A DNA stretch of 64,000 nucleotides, taken from Lentisphaerota bacterium. Its GTDB lineage: Bacteria; Verrucomicrobiota; Lentisphaeria; Victivallales; Victivallaceae. Under the pieces are notes generated by a model. It was not told where the DNA came from and did not search any database. It saw nothing but the letters and a program-made list of their open reading frames with translations. The position numbers and the translations under genes were made by a program. The stretch spans positions 62,001 to 126,000 of the forward strand of contig SUVW01000002.1 of NCBI GenBank assembly GCA_015061815.1, written 5' to 3'. Shown here in pieces: positions 34,417 to 43,893 of the stretch. Numbering within the stretch: the stretch's first letter is position 1; each line of letters starts with the position of its first letter.

Positions 34417-35639
34417 CAGCGGCACTCCAGAAAACTGCGTATGGCCGCAGAATAACGGTCTATCACCTTATCCGGCAGCTGAAAGTGTTCTCCCACCCGC
34501 CGCAATACTCTGGCCGCATGATTTTCCCTGCCGCTGGCCAGATCGGCAGCACTGCGGCGGATTTCAACGGCTATCTCCTTTTCCGGTGAATGATAACTGC
34601 CGTCAATGCTCATCACCGCAGTTGATGAGAGCGCAAACTGTAAAGAGAACAATTCTTCTCCGAGATTGAGAGCCAGCCCCAGATTTCCGGCAAATGCCGT
34701 TGCCTCGGCGCAAAATCTGGCCAGCTCTTCCAGCGTGATCTGATTGCTGTCACTGTAGCGGAAATAACAGAATGAACCATTGTCAAACATCTGCCACATC
34801 AGCGGTTTATTTTGAGCCAGAAATCGCACCGAACCGGGAGTTTCCTGACCGGATGCTGCTTCATCCCGGCTTAAAAACAGCGGTTTGCTGCAGGGGAACA
34901 CCGAATTTTGAATAAGCGCAAGCCATTGCCGGATATCTGCCGGTAAAGTCAGCGGCACATCCGGAATAATGGCAAATTTCAACAAAATCCCCTTTCTCCC
35001 GCTGCCGCGCCGACGGCGGAAATAGTTGCCGGCATCGAGGATCAAATCGTTGCAATGAGCCGCATCATCGGGGATATTCTGCCTGCTTTCGTAGAGTATT
35101 CCGCGCAAAATACGGCCGAGCTGTTCTCTTTCATTGCGCATACAGCGGCGGAGAAGTTCCTGCATTTCATGAGCGCGGCGGGCCGGACGGCTGGAAGCTT
35201 CTGCGGTGCGGATGTAAAAAATTCCCTCCTGCAACTCCCCTTCCACTCCCCGGGAACAGACATGCGGCAGATTTTTGAACGGCTTGACCGCAAATATCAC
35301 ATACCGTTTCCCATCCACCAGCGGACGTTCGATAATATAATCCAGCGGCGGTTCGATATGAGAATTGATAAAGTTCCCCACCGGAGTCGGATCAAAAGTC
35401 GCGGCCTGCTCTTCAGACACCCCGGTGTACATGCAGGGGATACCGGAAGCATCTTCGGATACTCCGATCACCAGAAATCCCCCCCGGGTGTTGGCAAAAG
35501 CGGTCAGATGGCGGACGATCTTGCCCTTTTCCTGACGGCTCATATCCCGCCAGGACATCGCGGATTTGTAATCAAGTTCATCTGATTCAACTTTCCGCTT
35601 CACCAATTCAGCAAAATCATAAGAACGCATCGCACACAT
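34416..35639 (-). CDS. AlbA_2 (Schlafen-like, divergent AAA-4) domain protein
   Basis: 407 residues. The N-terminal 160 residues match the AlbA_2 putative nucleic-acid/ATP-binding domain: ELDYKSA, KGKIVRHLTAFANTRGGFLVIGV and the later GIFYIRTAEASSRPA. The C-terminal 250 residues have no recognised motif apart from a basic patch FRRRRGSGRKG. It is translationally coupled to dinG and behind a near-perfect promoter, so the two likely act together on DNA or RNA. The function of the domain in bacteria is poorly known. Confidence 0.82.
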   Translation of the reverse strand: MCAMRSYDFAELVKRKVESDELDYKSAMSWRDMSRQEKGKIVRHLTAFANTRGGFLVIGVSEDASGIPCMYTGVSEEQAATFDPTPVGNFINSHIEPPLDYIIERPLVDGKRYVIFAVKPFKNLPHVCSRGVEGELQEGIFYIRTAEASSRPARRAHEMQELLRRCMRNEREQLGRILRGILYESRQNIPDDAAHCNDLILDAGNYFRRRRGSGRKGILLKFAIIPDVPLTLPADIRQWLALIQNSVFPCSKPLFLSRDEAASGQETPGSVRFLAQNKPLMWQMFDNGSFCYFRYSDSNQITLEELARFCAEATAFAGNLGLALNLGEELFSLQFALSSTAVMSIDGSYHSPEKEIAVEIRRSAADLASGRENHAARVLRRVGEHFQLPDKVIDRYSAAIRSFLECR

Positions 35640-35674
35640 AAGGATAATTCTCCATAGAATTCTTTCTCCGGGAA

Positions 35675-35703
35675 AATATATGGCTGTTTCTGCCGCTTGT
35701 CAA
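35675..35703 (-). promoter_or_regulatory. Strong promoter of the AlbA_2-dinG operon
   Basis: Minus strand TTGACA (35703-35698), a 17-base spacer and TATATT (35680-35675), one mismatch from the sigma-70 consensus, 36 bases before the start codon. Confidence 0.75.
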
Positions 35704-35759
35704 GCCGGATTGCACAATAAAACGCGGAAAAATTTTCCCTGTCCGCAACACTCCGGTGA

Positions 35760-37160
35760 TCAGGGCCGGTGAATGACGATCATGGTCTGGTCATCATTCT
35801 GCTCATATTCAAATTCATGGACCGCTGCCATAACTTCATCTATTATCGCATTTGGCGTATCGCGGTGATCGCAGGCGACATGAAAGGCGTTGGCCAGACG
35901 TTCGGTGCCGAATTCTTCCCGGTCATGGTTGAGAGCTTCGCTCAAACCGTCGGAAAAGAGCATGATGCTGCTGCCGTGATCCACTGCCAGACAGATCGTG
36001 TCAAATTCAGCATCTTCATCCGAAAGCATGCCCAGAGCGGTCCCCAATGGCGAAAACCGGCGCAGATGGTCGTGAACATGCATGATCATATCCGTATGTC
36101 CGGCGCGGCCGAATTCCACCAATCCTCCGCGCTTATCGATCAGACAGCACCCCATCGTAATAAAGCGGTCGGCATCCGAATCCCGGTTCAAATTGGCATT
36201 GACATCCCGCAGAAATTTGGTCAGTGTGGTAAATTCCGCTGCCATCGCCCGGGCAAAACTGCGGGTCATCGAAGCAAGGATACACGCCGGCATACCTTTG
36301 CCGCAGGCATCACCGACCATCACCAGCAAGCGGTTTTCATCGATTTTGACCATATCGAAAAAGTCACCATTGACCTCTTTGGCACTGGTGGTTCTGGCGC
36401 AGACAGAGAAATCCCCGATAGTGACCTCACCCGGCGGCAGCAGCGAATTCTGAAACTGCCGGACAAACGCCAGTTCCTGATCGATCCGTTCCCGGCGGCT
36501 GATCTCACCGTAAACCTGTACCAGCTGCTGCACCATCAACACCTGGGCGGAAAGGGCCTTCAAACGGTTGTACTGGGCGTTGGAAAATGGTTTGCCGGGA
36601 AGCATCCGGTTATCGACCGCGCATATCACGCCGTAAACGATCCCCTCTTTGCTCATCGGCACAGCCATGATGCTGCCCAGATCATCTTTATCCGGATAAC
36701 TGGCGAAACGTTCATCAATACTGGCCAGCGGAACCAATTCCCCGTGCCGGGATTTGGCGATGGAACCGATGAAACCTTCACCGACATTGACCGTTTCCCG
36801 GCGGAGCTCCTCCAGAGATTTCTGATCGGACGACGAAAATTTACCGGCCGCAGCACACAACGGATACTCTCCGCAAACGCCCAGCGCGATCAATCTGCCG
36901 TCGTTGATCCCGTAGATGGCCACTGAACCGGCTTCTATCTGTTCCCCGACGTAACGTGCCGATGAATGCAGTGCGCCATCCAGACCGTCTTCACAATTTA
37001 TCCCGGCGGAAAAACGGGAGAGAAAGTTGGATATTTCCGTGCGGCTCATCACCGCACCGGTCAAATCCATACGCAACTCATGCGCTTTACGGTAGAATGA
37101 AGCGGCGGCGATCAGTGCGATCACCAGAAATACCGATAATATTGCTACCGCAACAGTCAA
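35760..37160 (-). CDS. Membrane-anchored GAF-SpoIIE (PP2C-type) serine phosphatase
   Basis: 466 residues: one N-terminal membrane helix (about 3-22), a GAF-like domain (about 50-205) with VGEGFIGSIAKS and IMAVPMSKEGIVYGVICAV, a short coiled linker, and a SpoIIE/PP2C phosphatase domain (about 240-466). The phosphatase metal ligands are present in EVNGDFFDM, VGDACGKG, LFSDGLSEA and NDDQTM. Such proteins act in partner-switching cascades that control sigma or anti-sigma factors; no antagonist gene is nearby. It lies 15 bases after carB and may be co-transcribed. Confidence 0.92.
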   Translation of the reverse strand: MTVAVAILSVFLVIALIAAASFYRKAHELRMDLTGAVMSRTEISNFLSRFSAGINCEDGLDGALHSSARYVGEQIEAGSVAIYGINDGRLIALGVCGEYPLCAAAGKFSSSDQKSLEELRRETVNVGEGFIGSIAKSRHGELVPLASIDERFASYPDKDDLGSIMAVPMSKEGIVYGVICAVDNRMLPGKPFSNAQYNRLKALSAQVLMVQQLVQVYGEISRRERIDQELAFVRQFQNSLLPPGEVTIGDFSVCARTTSAKEVNGDFFDMVKIDENRLLVMVGDACGKGMPACILASMTRSFARAMAAEFTTLTKFLRDVNANLNRDSDADRFITMGCCLIDKRGGLVEFGRAGHTDMIMHVHDHLRRFSPLGTALGMLSDEDAEFDTICLAVDHGSSIMLFSDGLSEALNHDREEFGTERLANAFHVACDHRDTPNAIIDEVMAAVHEFEYEQNDDQTMIVIHRP

Positions 37161-37175
37161 TTTTCAACTCCTGAA

Positions 37176-40100
37176 TTAATCCGCCAGATATTCCTGCAGT
37201 GACTTCAACACCGGATTGCCCTGCCGCGCTTCCCGGATACCGGTTTCAGTAGCACGGGCGGCAGCGATGGTGGTCATATACGGTATCTTGTATTGGATGG
37301 CCAGCATCCGGATGCAGCTGTCATCGATCTTGCTCAATTTATCCATCGGAGTATTGATGATAAGCGCGACCTCCCGGTTGCGGATGAGATCGGCAACATT
37401 GGGACGGCCCTCATTGAGCTTGCAGACATCACCGTGTTTGATACCGTGCGCATCAAGGAATTCCCCTGTACCCTCGGTGGTGATCAATTCAAATCCCATT
37501 TCAGCCAGACCTTTAACTATCGGCAGCATCTCATCCCGGTCGCGGCGGCGGACCGTCACCAGCACTTTGCCCTCAAGCGGCAGCCGGGAACCGGCAGCCT
37601 GCTGGGCTTTGTAGTAAGCCATGCCGAAGGTGGGAGCCAATCCCATAACTTCGCCGGTGGCCCGCATTTCCGGACCGAGAACCGGATCGACTTCCGGGAA
37701 CATGTTGAAGGGGAAAACCGCCTCTTTGACACCGAAATATTTGGTCGGCGGATTGCGGAGAAGTGATTTGAATTCGCTCAATTTCGCCCCCAGCATCAAG
37801 TTGGTGGCGATCCGGGCGATCGGAGCTCCGGTAACTTTGGATACGATCGGCACGGTCCGCGAGGCGCGAGGATTGGCCTCAATGATCCACACTTTGTCAT
37901 CACAAACCGCGAACTGGACATTGAGGATACCAATCACATGGAAATCCCGGGCGATAGCCGTTGCTTTTTCCGCAATGACATCCAGATGTTTTTTGGCCAG
38001 TGTCACCGGCGGAATGGAACAGGCCGAGTCACCGGAATGGATACCGGCAAGTTCCACGTGTTCCATAACGGCGGGGATATACACCTCATTGCCGTCACAG
38101 ATGGCATCGACTTCACATTCGATGGCCGGATCAAGGAAACGGTCGATAAGCATCGGATATTCCGGACTGACCTGAATAGCCTCCACCGCATAGCGTTCCA
38201 GAGTTTTTTCATCATAAATCACCGCCATGCCCCGGCCGCCGAGAACGAATGAAGGACGCACCATGACCGGATAACCGATCTTCCGGCCCAGAGCGACGGC
38301 CTCATCCAGAGAACGGGCGATGCCGGATTCCGGCTGATTTACTTTCAGTGCAAGCATTCTTTCGCGGAAATACTCCCGATCCTCTGCCAGACGGATGCCT
38401 TCGGGCTGGGTACCGACGATATTGACTCCGGCATCTTTGAGTTCCTGGGCGATATTCAACGGAGTCTGACCGCCGAATTGTACGATGACACCGGCAGGTT
38501 TTTCCTTGTTGTATATGCTCAAAACATCTTCAGTGGTAAGCGGTTCAAAATAGAGTTTATCACTGGTGTCATAGTCGGTGGAAACAGTTTCCGGGTTGCA
38601 GTTCACCAAGACCGATTCATAACCGGCATCACGCAGCGCAAAGGCGGCATGCACGCAGGTGTAGTCGAATTCGATACCCTGACCGATACGGTTGGGGCCG
38701 CCGCCGAGGATCATGATCTTTTTCTTACCGGAAACCGGCACTTCATCAGGTGCGCCGCTGTAAGTGGAGTAGTAGTAATCCTCATCGCCTTTGACTCCGG
38801 AAACCGGCACACGGCAGTAGGTGGCAACACAGCCGAGTCTCATCCGGCGGCTGCGGATATCCTTTTCGGAAACGCTGAAAAATTTGGCCAGATACTTATC
38901 GGAAAAGGCATATTTTTTCGCCGTGATCAGCAGTTCATCGGGCAGATTCATCCAGGTGAATCTGGCCAGTTCCAGCTCAAATTGAGCCAGCTCCCGGATC
39001 TCGCCGAGGAAGAATTTGGCAATGCTGGTCAATTTGAATGCTTCATCGACGCTCAAGCCCTTTTTGAATGCTTCATAGAGATGGAAAAATCTTTCACTGG
39101 AAGGACTCGCCACCAGCGGACGCAACTCATCAAGAGTCAACTCTTCGATCTTGCGGATCAATCCCGGGCCGCTGCGGCCGATCTCCAGAGAACGGATGGC
39201 CTTCTGGAAAGCTTCTTTGAAGTTTTTACCGATACTCATCACTTCGCCGACGGCTTTCATCTGGGTGCCGAGAGCATCTTTGGCCTGCGGGAACTTCTCA
39301 AAGGCCCAGCGGGCGAATTTGGCTACCACATAGTCACCGGAAGGAGTGTATTTATCCAGAGAACCATCCCGGTAATAGGGCATCTCATCCAGTGTGACTC
39401 CGGTGGCCAGCACGGTGGAAACCCGGGCGATGGGGAATCCGGTCGCTTTGGAAGCCAGCGCACTGGAACGGCTGGTACGGGGATTGATCTCAATAACGAT
39501 CACCCTGCCATCCACCCGGTTGCGGGCAAACTGGACATTGCAGCCGCCGGTAACGCCGATGGCATCAATGATCCGGTAACTGTAGTCCTGCAGCTGCTCC
39601 TGCACCTCTTTGGATATGGTAAGCATGGGAGCAACGCAGAAACTGTCGCCGGTATGCACACCGATCGGATCGACATTTTCGATGAAGCAGACTGTTATTT
39701 TCTGTCCTTTGGCATCGCGGACGACCTCCAGTTCCAGCTCTTCCCAGCCAAGCACGCACTCCTCGACCAGCACCTGACCGATCAGGCTTGCGGCCAATCC
39801 CCGGGAAACGACTTCGCGCAATTCTTCAACATTGTAAACGATACCGCCGCCGGTTCCGCCCATCGTATAGGCGGGACGGAGGACTACCGGATAACCGAGT
39901 TCAGAAGCGATTTTTTCCGCTTCTTCAACGGAATAAGAGGGTTCGGATTTGGCCATCGGGATGCCGAGGCGGTTCATGGTGTTTTTGAATTCGATACGGT
40001 CCTCGCCCCGTTTGATCGCTTCCAGATCGACACCGATGACCTCGACGCTGTGTTTTTCCAGAATTCCGGCATCGTGCAGAGAGATCGCCAGATTCAATGC

Positions 40101-40382
40101 AGTCTGTCCGCCGAGATTCGGCAGCAGGGCATCGGGTTTTTCTTTGGCGATGATGCGCTCCAGACTGTCTACGGTAAGCGGTTCGATATAAGTGTGATCC
40201 GCCATGCCGGGGTCGGTCATGATAGTTGCCGGATTGGAGTTGGTAAGCACCACTTCATAACCATGTTCGCGCAAAGCCTTGCACGCCTGGGTACCGGAAT
40301 AGTCAAATTCACATGCCTGCCCGATAATGATCGGACCGGAACCGATGATGAGAACTTTTTTGATATCTGTCCTCTGTGCCAT
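37176..40382 (-). CDS. carB: Carbamoyl-phosphate synthase large subunit CarB
   Basis: About 1068 residues, the usual length. Two homologous ATP-grasp halves are visible: KVLIIGSGPIIIGQACEFDY at the N-terminus and KIMILGGGPNRIGQGIEFDY in the middle. Each has its own ATP-grasp signature (EINPRTSRSSALASK and EANPRASRTVPIVSK), and a C-terminal MGS-like allosteric domain begins at about 940. Makes carbamoyl phosphate for pyrimidines and arginine. AGAGG lies six bases before the ATG chosen; ten extra upstream codons were not used. It has its own promoter (40457-40485). carA is not in the window. Confidence 0.97.
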   Translation of the reverse strand: MAQRTDIKKVLIIGSGPIIIGQACEFDYSGTQACKALREHGYEVVLTNSNPATIMTDPGMADHTYIEPLTVDSLERIIAKEKPDALLPNLGGQTALNLAISLHDAGILEKHSVEVIGVDLEAIKRGEDRIEFKNTMNRLGIPMAKSEPSYSVEEAEKIASELGYPVVLRPAYTMGGTGGGIVYNVEELREVVSRGLAASLIGQVLVEECVLGWEELELEVVRDAKGQKITVCFIENVDPIGVHTGDSFCVAPMLTISKEVQEQLQDYSYRIIDAIGVTGGCNVQFARNRVDGRVIVIEINPRTSRSSALASKATGFPIARVSTVLATGVTLDEMPYYRDGSLDKYTPSGDYVVAKFARWAFEKFPQAKDALGTQMKAVGEVMSIGKNFKEAFQKAIRSLEIGRSGPGLIRKIEELTLDELRPLVASPSSERFFHLYEAFKKGLSVDEAFKLTSIAKFFLGEIRELAQFELELARFTWMNLPDELLITAKKYAFSDKYLAKFFSVSEKDIRSRRMRLGCVATYCRVPVSGVKGDEDYYYSTYSGAPDEVPVSGKKKIMILGGGPNRIGQGIEFDYTCVHAAFALRDAGYESVLVNCNPETVSTDYDTSDKLYFEPLTTEDVLSIYNKEKPAGVIVQFGGQTPLNIAQELKDAGVNIVGTQPEGIRLAEDREYFRERMLALKVNQPESGIARSLDEAVALGRKIGYPVMVRPSFVLGGRGMAVIYDEKTLERYAVEAIQVSPEYPMLIDRFLDPAIECEVDAICDGNEVYIPAVMEHVELAGIHSGDSACSIPPVTLAKKHLDVIAEKATAIARDFHVIGILNVQFAVCDDKVWIIEANPRASRTVPIVSKVTGAPIARIATNLMLGAKLSEFKSLLRNPPTKYFGVKEAVFPFNMFPEVDPVLGPEMRATGEVMGLAPTFGMAYYKAQQAAGSRLPLEGKVLVTVRRRDRDEMLPIVKGLAEMGFELITTEGTGEFLDAHGIKHGDVCKLNEGRPNVADLIRNREVALIINTPMDKLSKIDDSCIRMLAIQYKIPYMTTIAAARATETGIREARQGNPVLKSLQEYLAD

Positions 40383-40456
40383 AAAAAACCTCTTTTCCCG
40401 TAATATTTTCAAAGTGCGCTCAAATCTGAAAGAGCCGCCGCATAAGACCGGGATGT

Positions 40457-40485
40457 AATATACACCCGGAACACGATTTAGTCAA
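40457..40485 (-). promoter_or_regulatory. Promoter of carB with flanking inverted repeat
   Basis: Minus strand TTGACT (40485-40480), a 17-base spacer and TATATT (40462-40457). The -10 lies between CCGGG and CCCGG (40448-40469), which could be an operator or a leader hairpin. Confidence 0.65.
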
Positions 40486-40490
40486 GCGGT

Positions 40491-41078
40491 TCAGAGCATT
40501 CCTTTAGTGGAAAGAACGCCTTTTACTCTCCCGTCATAAGAAAGTGCCTGATCCAAAGCTTTGGCCAACCCTTTGAATATCGCTTCAAAGAGATGGTGGG
40601 TTTCGCAGGACGAGAACATTTTTATATGAAGATTGAGTCCGCTTTGGATGGCAAACGCCTGGAAAAATTCGTGGAAAAGCCGGGTGTCGATATTATTCAG
40701 CTGTGCTGCCGGCGGAGTCACATCATAATAAAGTCCGCCGCGTCCGGAGAGATCAAGCGCGATCATAACCAGAGTTTCATCCATCGGCAGCAGAAAGTTG
40801 CCATACCGGCGGATACCGGCTTTATCTCCGGCAGCTTTGGCCAGCAGCTGACCAAGCACGATCCCCAGATCCTCCATCGTATGGTGGCAATCGACCTCCA
40901 GATCACCTCTGGCCGAAACATTCAGATCGAAAAAACCATGTTTGGCAAAGAGTGTGAGCATGTGATCCATAAAGGGGATACCGGTGGATATCTGCGATTT
41001 GCCCTCACCGTCAAGTTCGATGGAAACGGTGATATCAGTTTCGGCGGTCTTACGGGAAATTTCAGCAAAACGGCTCAT
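40491..41078 (-). CDS. hisB: Imidazoleglycerol-phosphate dehydratase HisB
   Basis: 195 residues, the normal size of the monofunctional enzyme. DCHHTMEDLGIVLGQ and the C-terminal ETHHLFEAIFKG carry the manganese-binding His/Glu pairs; GIPFMDHMLTLFAKHG is the family's N-terminal signature. Dehydrates imidazoleglycerol phosphate in histidine synthesis. It follows folD by two bases and no other his gene is nearby. Confidence 0.96.
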   Translation of the reverse strand: MSRFAEISRKTAETDITVSIELDGEGKSQISTGIPFMDHMLTLFAKHGFFDLNVSARGDLEVDCHHTMEDLGIVLGQLLAKAAGDKAGIRRYGNFLLPMDETLVMIALDLSGRGGLYYDVTPPAAQLNNIDTRLFHEFFQAFAIQSGLNLHIKMFSSCETHHLFEAIFKGLAKALDQALSYDGRVKGVLSTKGML

Positions 41079-41080
41079 GA

Positions 41081-41977
41081 TTATTTTCCTTCGCGTTCCA
41101 ATTTCAGTTGCAGAGCGATACAGGCATTACGGAGCAGACCGGCGATGGTCATCGGTCCGACACCGCCGGGGACGGGGGTGATGAATGAAGCTTTTTCCAC
41201 TGCTTCGGCATATTTGACATCCCCGACCAGCCGGTTTTTACCGAGAGCTTCATCAAAAATGCGGTTGATCCCCACATCTATGACCACTGCGCCATCTTTG
41301 ATCATGTCGCCTTTGACGAATTCCGGTTTGCCGATCGCGGCGACCAGAATATCCGCATCAAGCGTATAACGGCGGATATCCGGAGTTCCGGAGTGAACGA
41401 CCGTTACAGTGGCGTTGGCACCGGCGGCTTTCTGCATCAGCAGTGCCGCCATCGGTTTGCCGACAATGTTGCTGCGGCCGATAACGACTGCGTGTTTGCC
41501 TTTGGGATCGATCCCGGAATAACGGAGCAGTTCCATCACGCCCCAGGGGGTACAGGGGTGGAAACCCGGTTTCTCACCGATCAGCAATCTGCCGACATTG
41601 CGTTCCGCAAAACAATCCACATCCTTATCCGGATCAATGGCCAGAATCACCGCACTTTCATCGACTTGCGGCGGAGGAGGCGACTGCACCAGAATGCCGT
41701 CGATATTCTCATCGGCGTTGAGTTCCCGGATGACCTGCAGCACCTCTTCTGTGGTGCTGGAAGCACTCATGGCGATCATCCGTGATTCGATACCGGTATC
41801 CGCGCAGGCTTTGACCTTGTTGCGGACATAAACGGCACTGGCTGGATCATCGCCAACCAGAACTACGGCCAAACCGACTTTTCTGCCGGCACGTTCCGCC
41901 AGTTTTGCGGCGATGGCGGCAGTTTCCTGATTGATTTTCAGGGCGATGGATTTACCATCAATGATGGTTGCTGGCAT
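41081..41977 (-). CDS. folD: FolD methylene-THF dehydrogenase/cyclohydrolase
   Basis: About 298 residues. YVRNKVKACADTGIES holds the catalytic Lys, VQSPPPPQVDE is a variant of the usual QLPLP motif, and VVIGRSNIVGKPMAALLM and PVPGGVGPMTIAGLL are the NADP-domain signatures. Interconverts methylene-, methenyl- and 10-formyl-THF. Start at the ATG nine bases after GGAGG; 26 upstream codons were rejected. Confidence 0.96.
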   Translation of the reverse strand: MPATIIDGKSIALKINQETAAIAAKLAERAGRKVGLAVVLVGDDPASAVYVRNKVKACADTGIESRMIAMSASSTTEEVLQVIRELNADENIDGILVQSPPPPQVDESAVILAIDPDKDVDCFAERNVGRLLIGEKPGFHPCTPWGVMELLRYSGIDPKGKHAVVIGRSNIVGKPMAALLMQKAAGANATVTVVHSGTPDIRRYTLDADILVAAIGKPEFVKGDMIKDGAVVIDVGINRIFDEALGKNRLVGDVKYAEAVEKASFITPVPGGVGPMTIAGLLRNACIALQLKLEREGK

Positions 41978-42026
41978 GGGAATTATCCTCCATATATATT
42001 TATTGAAACAGTTTTGTCCTGCAGAA

Positions 42027-42055
42027 AATATAACACCATTTCTCCGGGAAAACAA
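42027..42055 (-). promoter_or_regulatory. Promoter of the folD-hisB operon
   Basis: Minus strand TTGTTT (42055-42050), a 17-base spacer and TATATT (42032-42027), about 50 bases before the folD ATG. Confidence 0.6.
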
Positions 42056-42082
42056 CTCCTTGTATCCGATTATCCGGCAAAA

Positions 42083-43414
42083 TTACTTTTTCTGTCCCGG
42101 CGATTGTCCCCGTTCTCCGGCGATCCGGCGGCGCAGCTGCTCCCAATAATCCAGACGGCGGCGGATCTCCCGTTCAAATCCCCGTTCCACCGGATGGAAA
42201 AACTTCTGCCGGCTCATGGATTCCGGAAAGTAATTCTGCCCGGAAAAACCTTCCGGGGTGTCGTGATCATAAATGTACCCCTCGCCGTAACCAAGTTCTT
42301 TCATCAATCCGGTCGGAGCATTGAGAATGTGGGATGGCGGCGTAAGTGAAGAGTACTCTCTGGCGCACTTTTTCGCCGCCATCCAGGCTGTTTCCACCGA
42401 ATTTGACTTGGGTGCTGTACCCAGATATACGATCAATTCCGCAATCGCCAGTTCTCCTTCCGGAGAGCCGAGCCGGTCATAACTTTCCCATGCGGCAATG
42501 GCCAGCGGCAATGCCTGCGGGTCAGCCAGTCCCACATCTTCAGAAGCGAATCTGGTCAGACGGCGCAGCAGATATTTCGGGTCCTCGCCGCCCTCGATCA
42601 TTCTGGCGGCCCAGTATAATGCGGCATCGGTATCCGAACCGCGCAGGGATTTATGAAGTGCGCTGATCAGATTGTAGTGTCCTTCCCGGTCCTTATCATA
42701 TACCGGAGCGCGTTTCTGAACGACTTTCAGCAGAGTTTCCGGGTCAAGCACCTCATTCATCCCGGTCAAATCATAAACCGTTTCCAGCAGATTGATGAAA
42801 TATCTGCCGTCACCATCAGCCAATTCGACAAGTATCTTTCTTGCGGCATCATCCACCGGCAGCGGACGGTGCTGCAAAGCTTCGGCACGGGTGATAAGCT
42901 GTTCCAGAGCCTCCGGCGCAAGCGGTTTGAGTACAAAGACCTTGCATCTGCTCAACAACGCGCTGTTCAATTCAAAAGACGGATTTTCCGTTGTCGCTCC
43001 GACCAGAGTGACCGTACCGTTTTCCACATAAGGCAGAAAACCATCCTGCTGGGCACGGTTGAAACGGTGTATTTCGTCGATAAAAAGCAGTGTACCTTCG
43101 CCGTAGGCCCGGTACTTCTCCGCCTCTTCAAAAGCTTTACGCAAATCCGCCACTCCGGAAAAAACCGCCGACAGTGCCACAAAACGCATACTTGTGACAT
43201 TGGCCAATATCCTGGCCAGAGTGGTTTTCCCGCACCCCGGCGGCCCCCAGAGAATGAAGCTTGACAGCTTTCCGGAGTCGATCATCCGCCGCAAAGGCGC
43301 ACCGGAACCGAGCAGATCATCCTGACCTACGATCTCGCCGATAGTCCCCGGACGCATCCGGTCGGCCAGCGGCCGGGAAACGGTATCTCCGAAAAGTGAT
43401 TGCTGGCCATTCAT
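42083..43414 (-). CDS. rarA: Replication-associated recombination protein RarA (MgsA)
   Basis: 443 residues, AAA+ ATPase. Walker A is WGPPGCGKTTLARILA (about residue 60), Walker B is LLFIDEIHRFN, sensor 1 is LVGATTENPSFELN, and the C-terminal tetramerisation part has YDHDTPEGFSGQNYFPE. Acts at stalled replication forks. It overlaps the upstream CYTH gene by four bases at the end of the accA operon. Confidence 0.95.
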   Translation of the reverse strand: MNGQQSLFGDTVSRPLADRMRPGTIGEIVGQDDLLGSGAPLRRMIDSGKLSSFILWGPPGCGKTTLARILANVTSMRFVALSAVFSGVADLRKAFEEAEKYRAYGEGTLLFIDEIHRFNRAQQDGFLPYVENGTVTLVGATTENPSFELNSALLSRCKVFVLKPLAPEALEQLITRAEALQHRPLPVDDAARKILVELADGDGRYFINLLETVYDLTGMNEVLDPETLLKVVQKRAPVYDKDREGHYNLISALHKSLRGSDTDAALYWAARMIEGGEDPKYLLRRLTRFASEDVGLADPQALPLAIAAWESYDRLGSPEGELAIAELIVYLGTAPKSNSVETAWMAAKKCAREYSSLTPPSHILNAPTGLMKELGYGEGYIYDHDTPEGFSGQNYFPESMSRQKFFHPVERGFEREIRRRLDYWEQLRRRIAGERGQSPGQKK

Positions 43415-43893
43415 TTTTCCGCTTCGCTCCAGCAGGAATACGGTTTGCGGCTCAATGCCCGGTTGGTATAACGGCTGTCGGCTGAAATTTCCTCACCCAG
43501 CCACGACGGACGTACAAAAGCAGTATCCTCTGACGGCAATTCGATTTCAGCGGTAAAAAGTGGAGCATTGGCCTTTTCATACTCGTCGATCTCCCAGAAA
43601 AGACCATCTCCGGCGGGTACTATGTAACGCCTCTTTTCCACCGGACAATCAAGGGCAAGCGAATCAAACATCGCAACTGCATCTGCCATCGGGATCGGGT
43701 ATTCAAACTCCAGACGGCTGAAATTTTCCGCCTTGCCTTTGATCGCCAGAAAAGCCTCATCGTCCTGAATACGGACCCGCACCGTTGTCCCGGAGGCCGT
43801 CAGATATATTTGAGAGATCCTTTTGACCGCGATCGCCTGCGGCCGCCAGGAATCATCCTTTACCAGAAATTTGCGTTCTATTTCCAAAGCCAT
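43411..43893 (-). CDS. CYTH-domain (triphosphate tunnel) protein
   Basis: 160 residues starting MALEIERKFLV, the ExExK signature of CYTH proteins, with alternating basic and acidic strands typical of the tunnel (TVRVRIQDDEAFLAIKGK, EKRRYIV, WEIDEY). The family hydrolyses triphosphates or tripolyphosphate; some make cAMP. Overlaps by four bases with rarA and by one base with the GNAT gene. The physiological substrate is unknown. Confidence 0.92.
   Translation of the reverse strand: MALEIERKFLVKDDSWRPQAIAVKRISQIYLTASGTTVRVRIQDDEAFLAIKGKAENFSRLEFEYPIPMADAVAMFDSLALDCPVEKRRYIVPAGDGLFWEIDEYEKANAPLFTAEIELPSEDTAFVRPSWLGEEISADSRYTNRALSRKPYSCWSEAEK

Noticed and set aside
38478-40403. 641-codon open frame on the plus strand
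   Set aside because: Antisense to carB, whose protein is unmistakable. The translation is low in family-like motifs and rich in His/Phe/Gly, as expected from reading the wrong strand of a gene with biased third positions.
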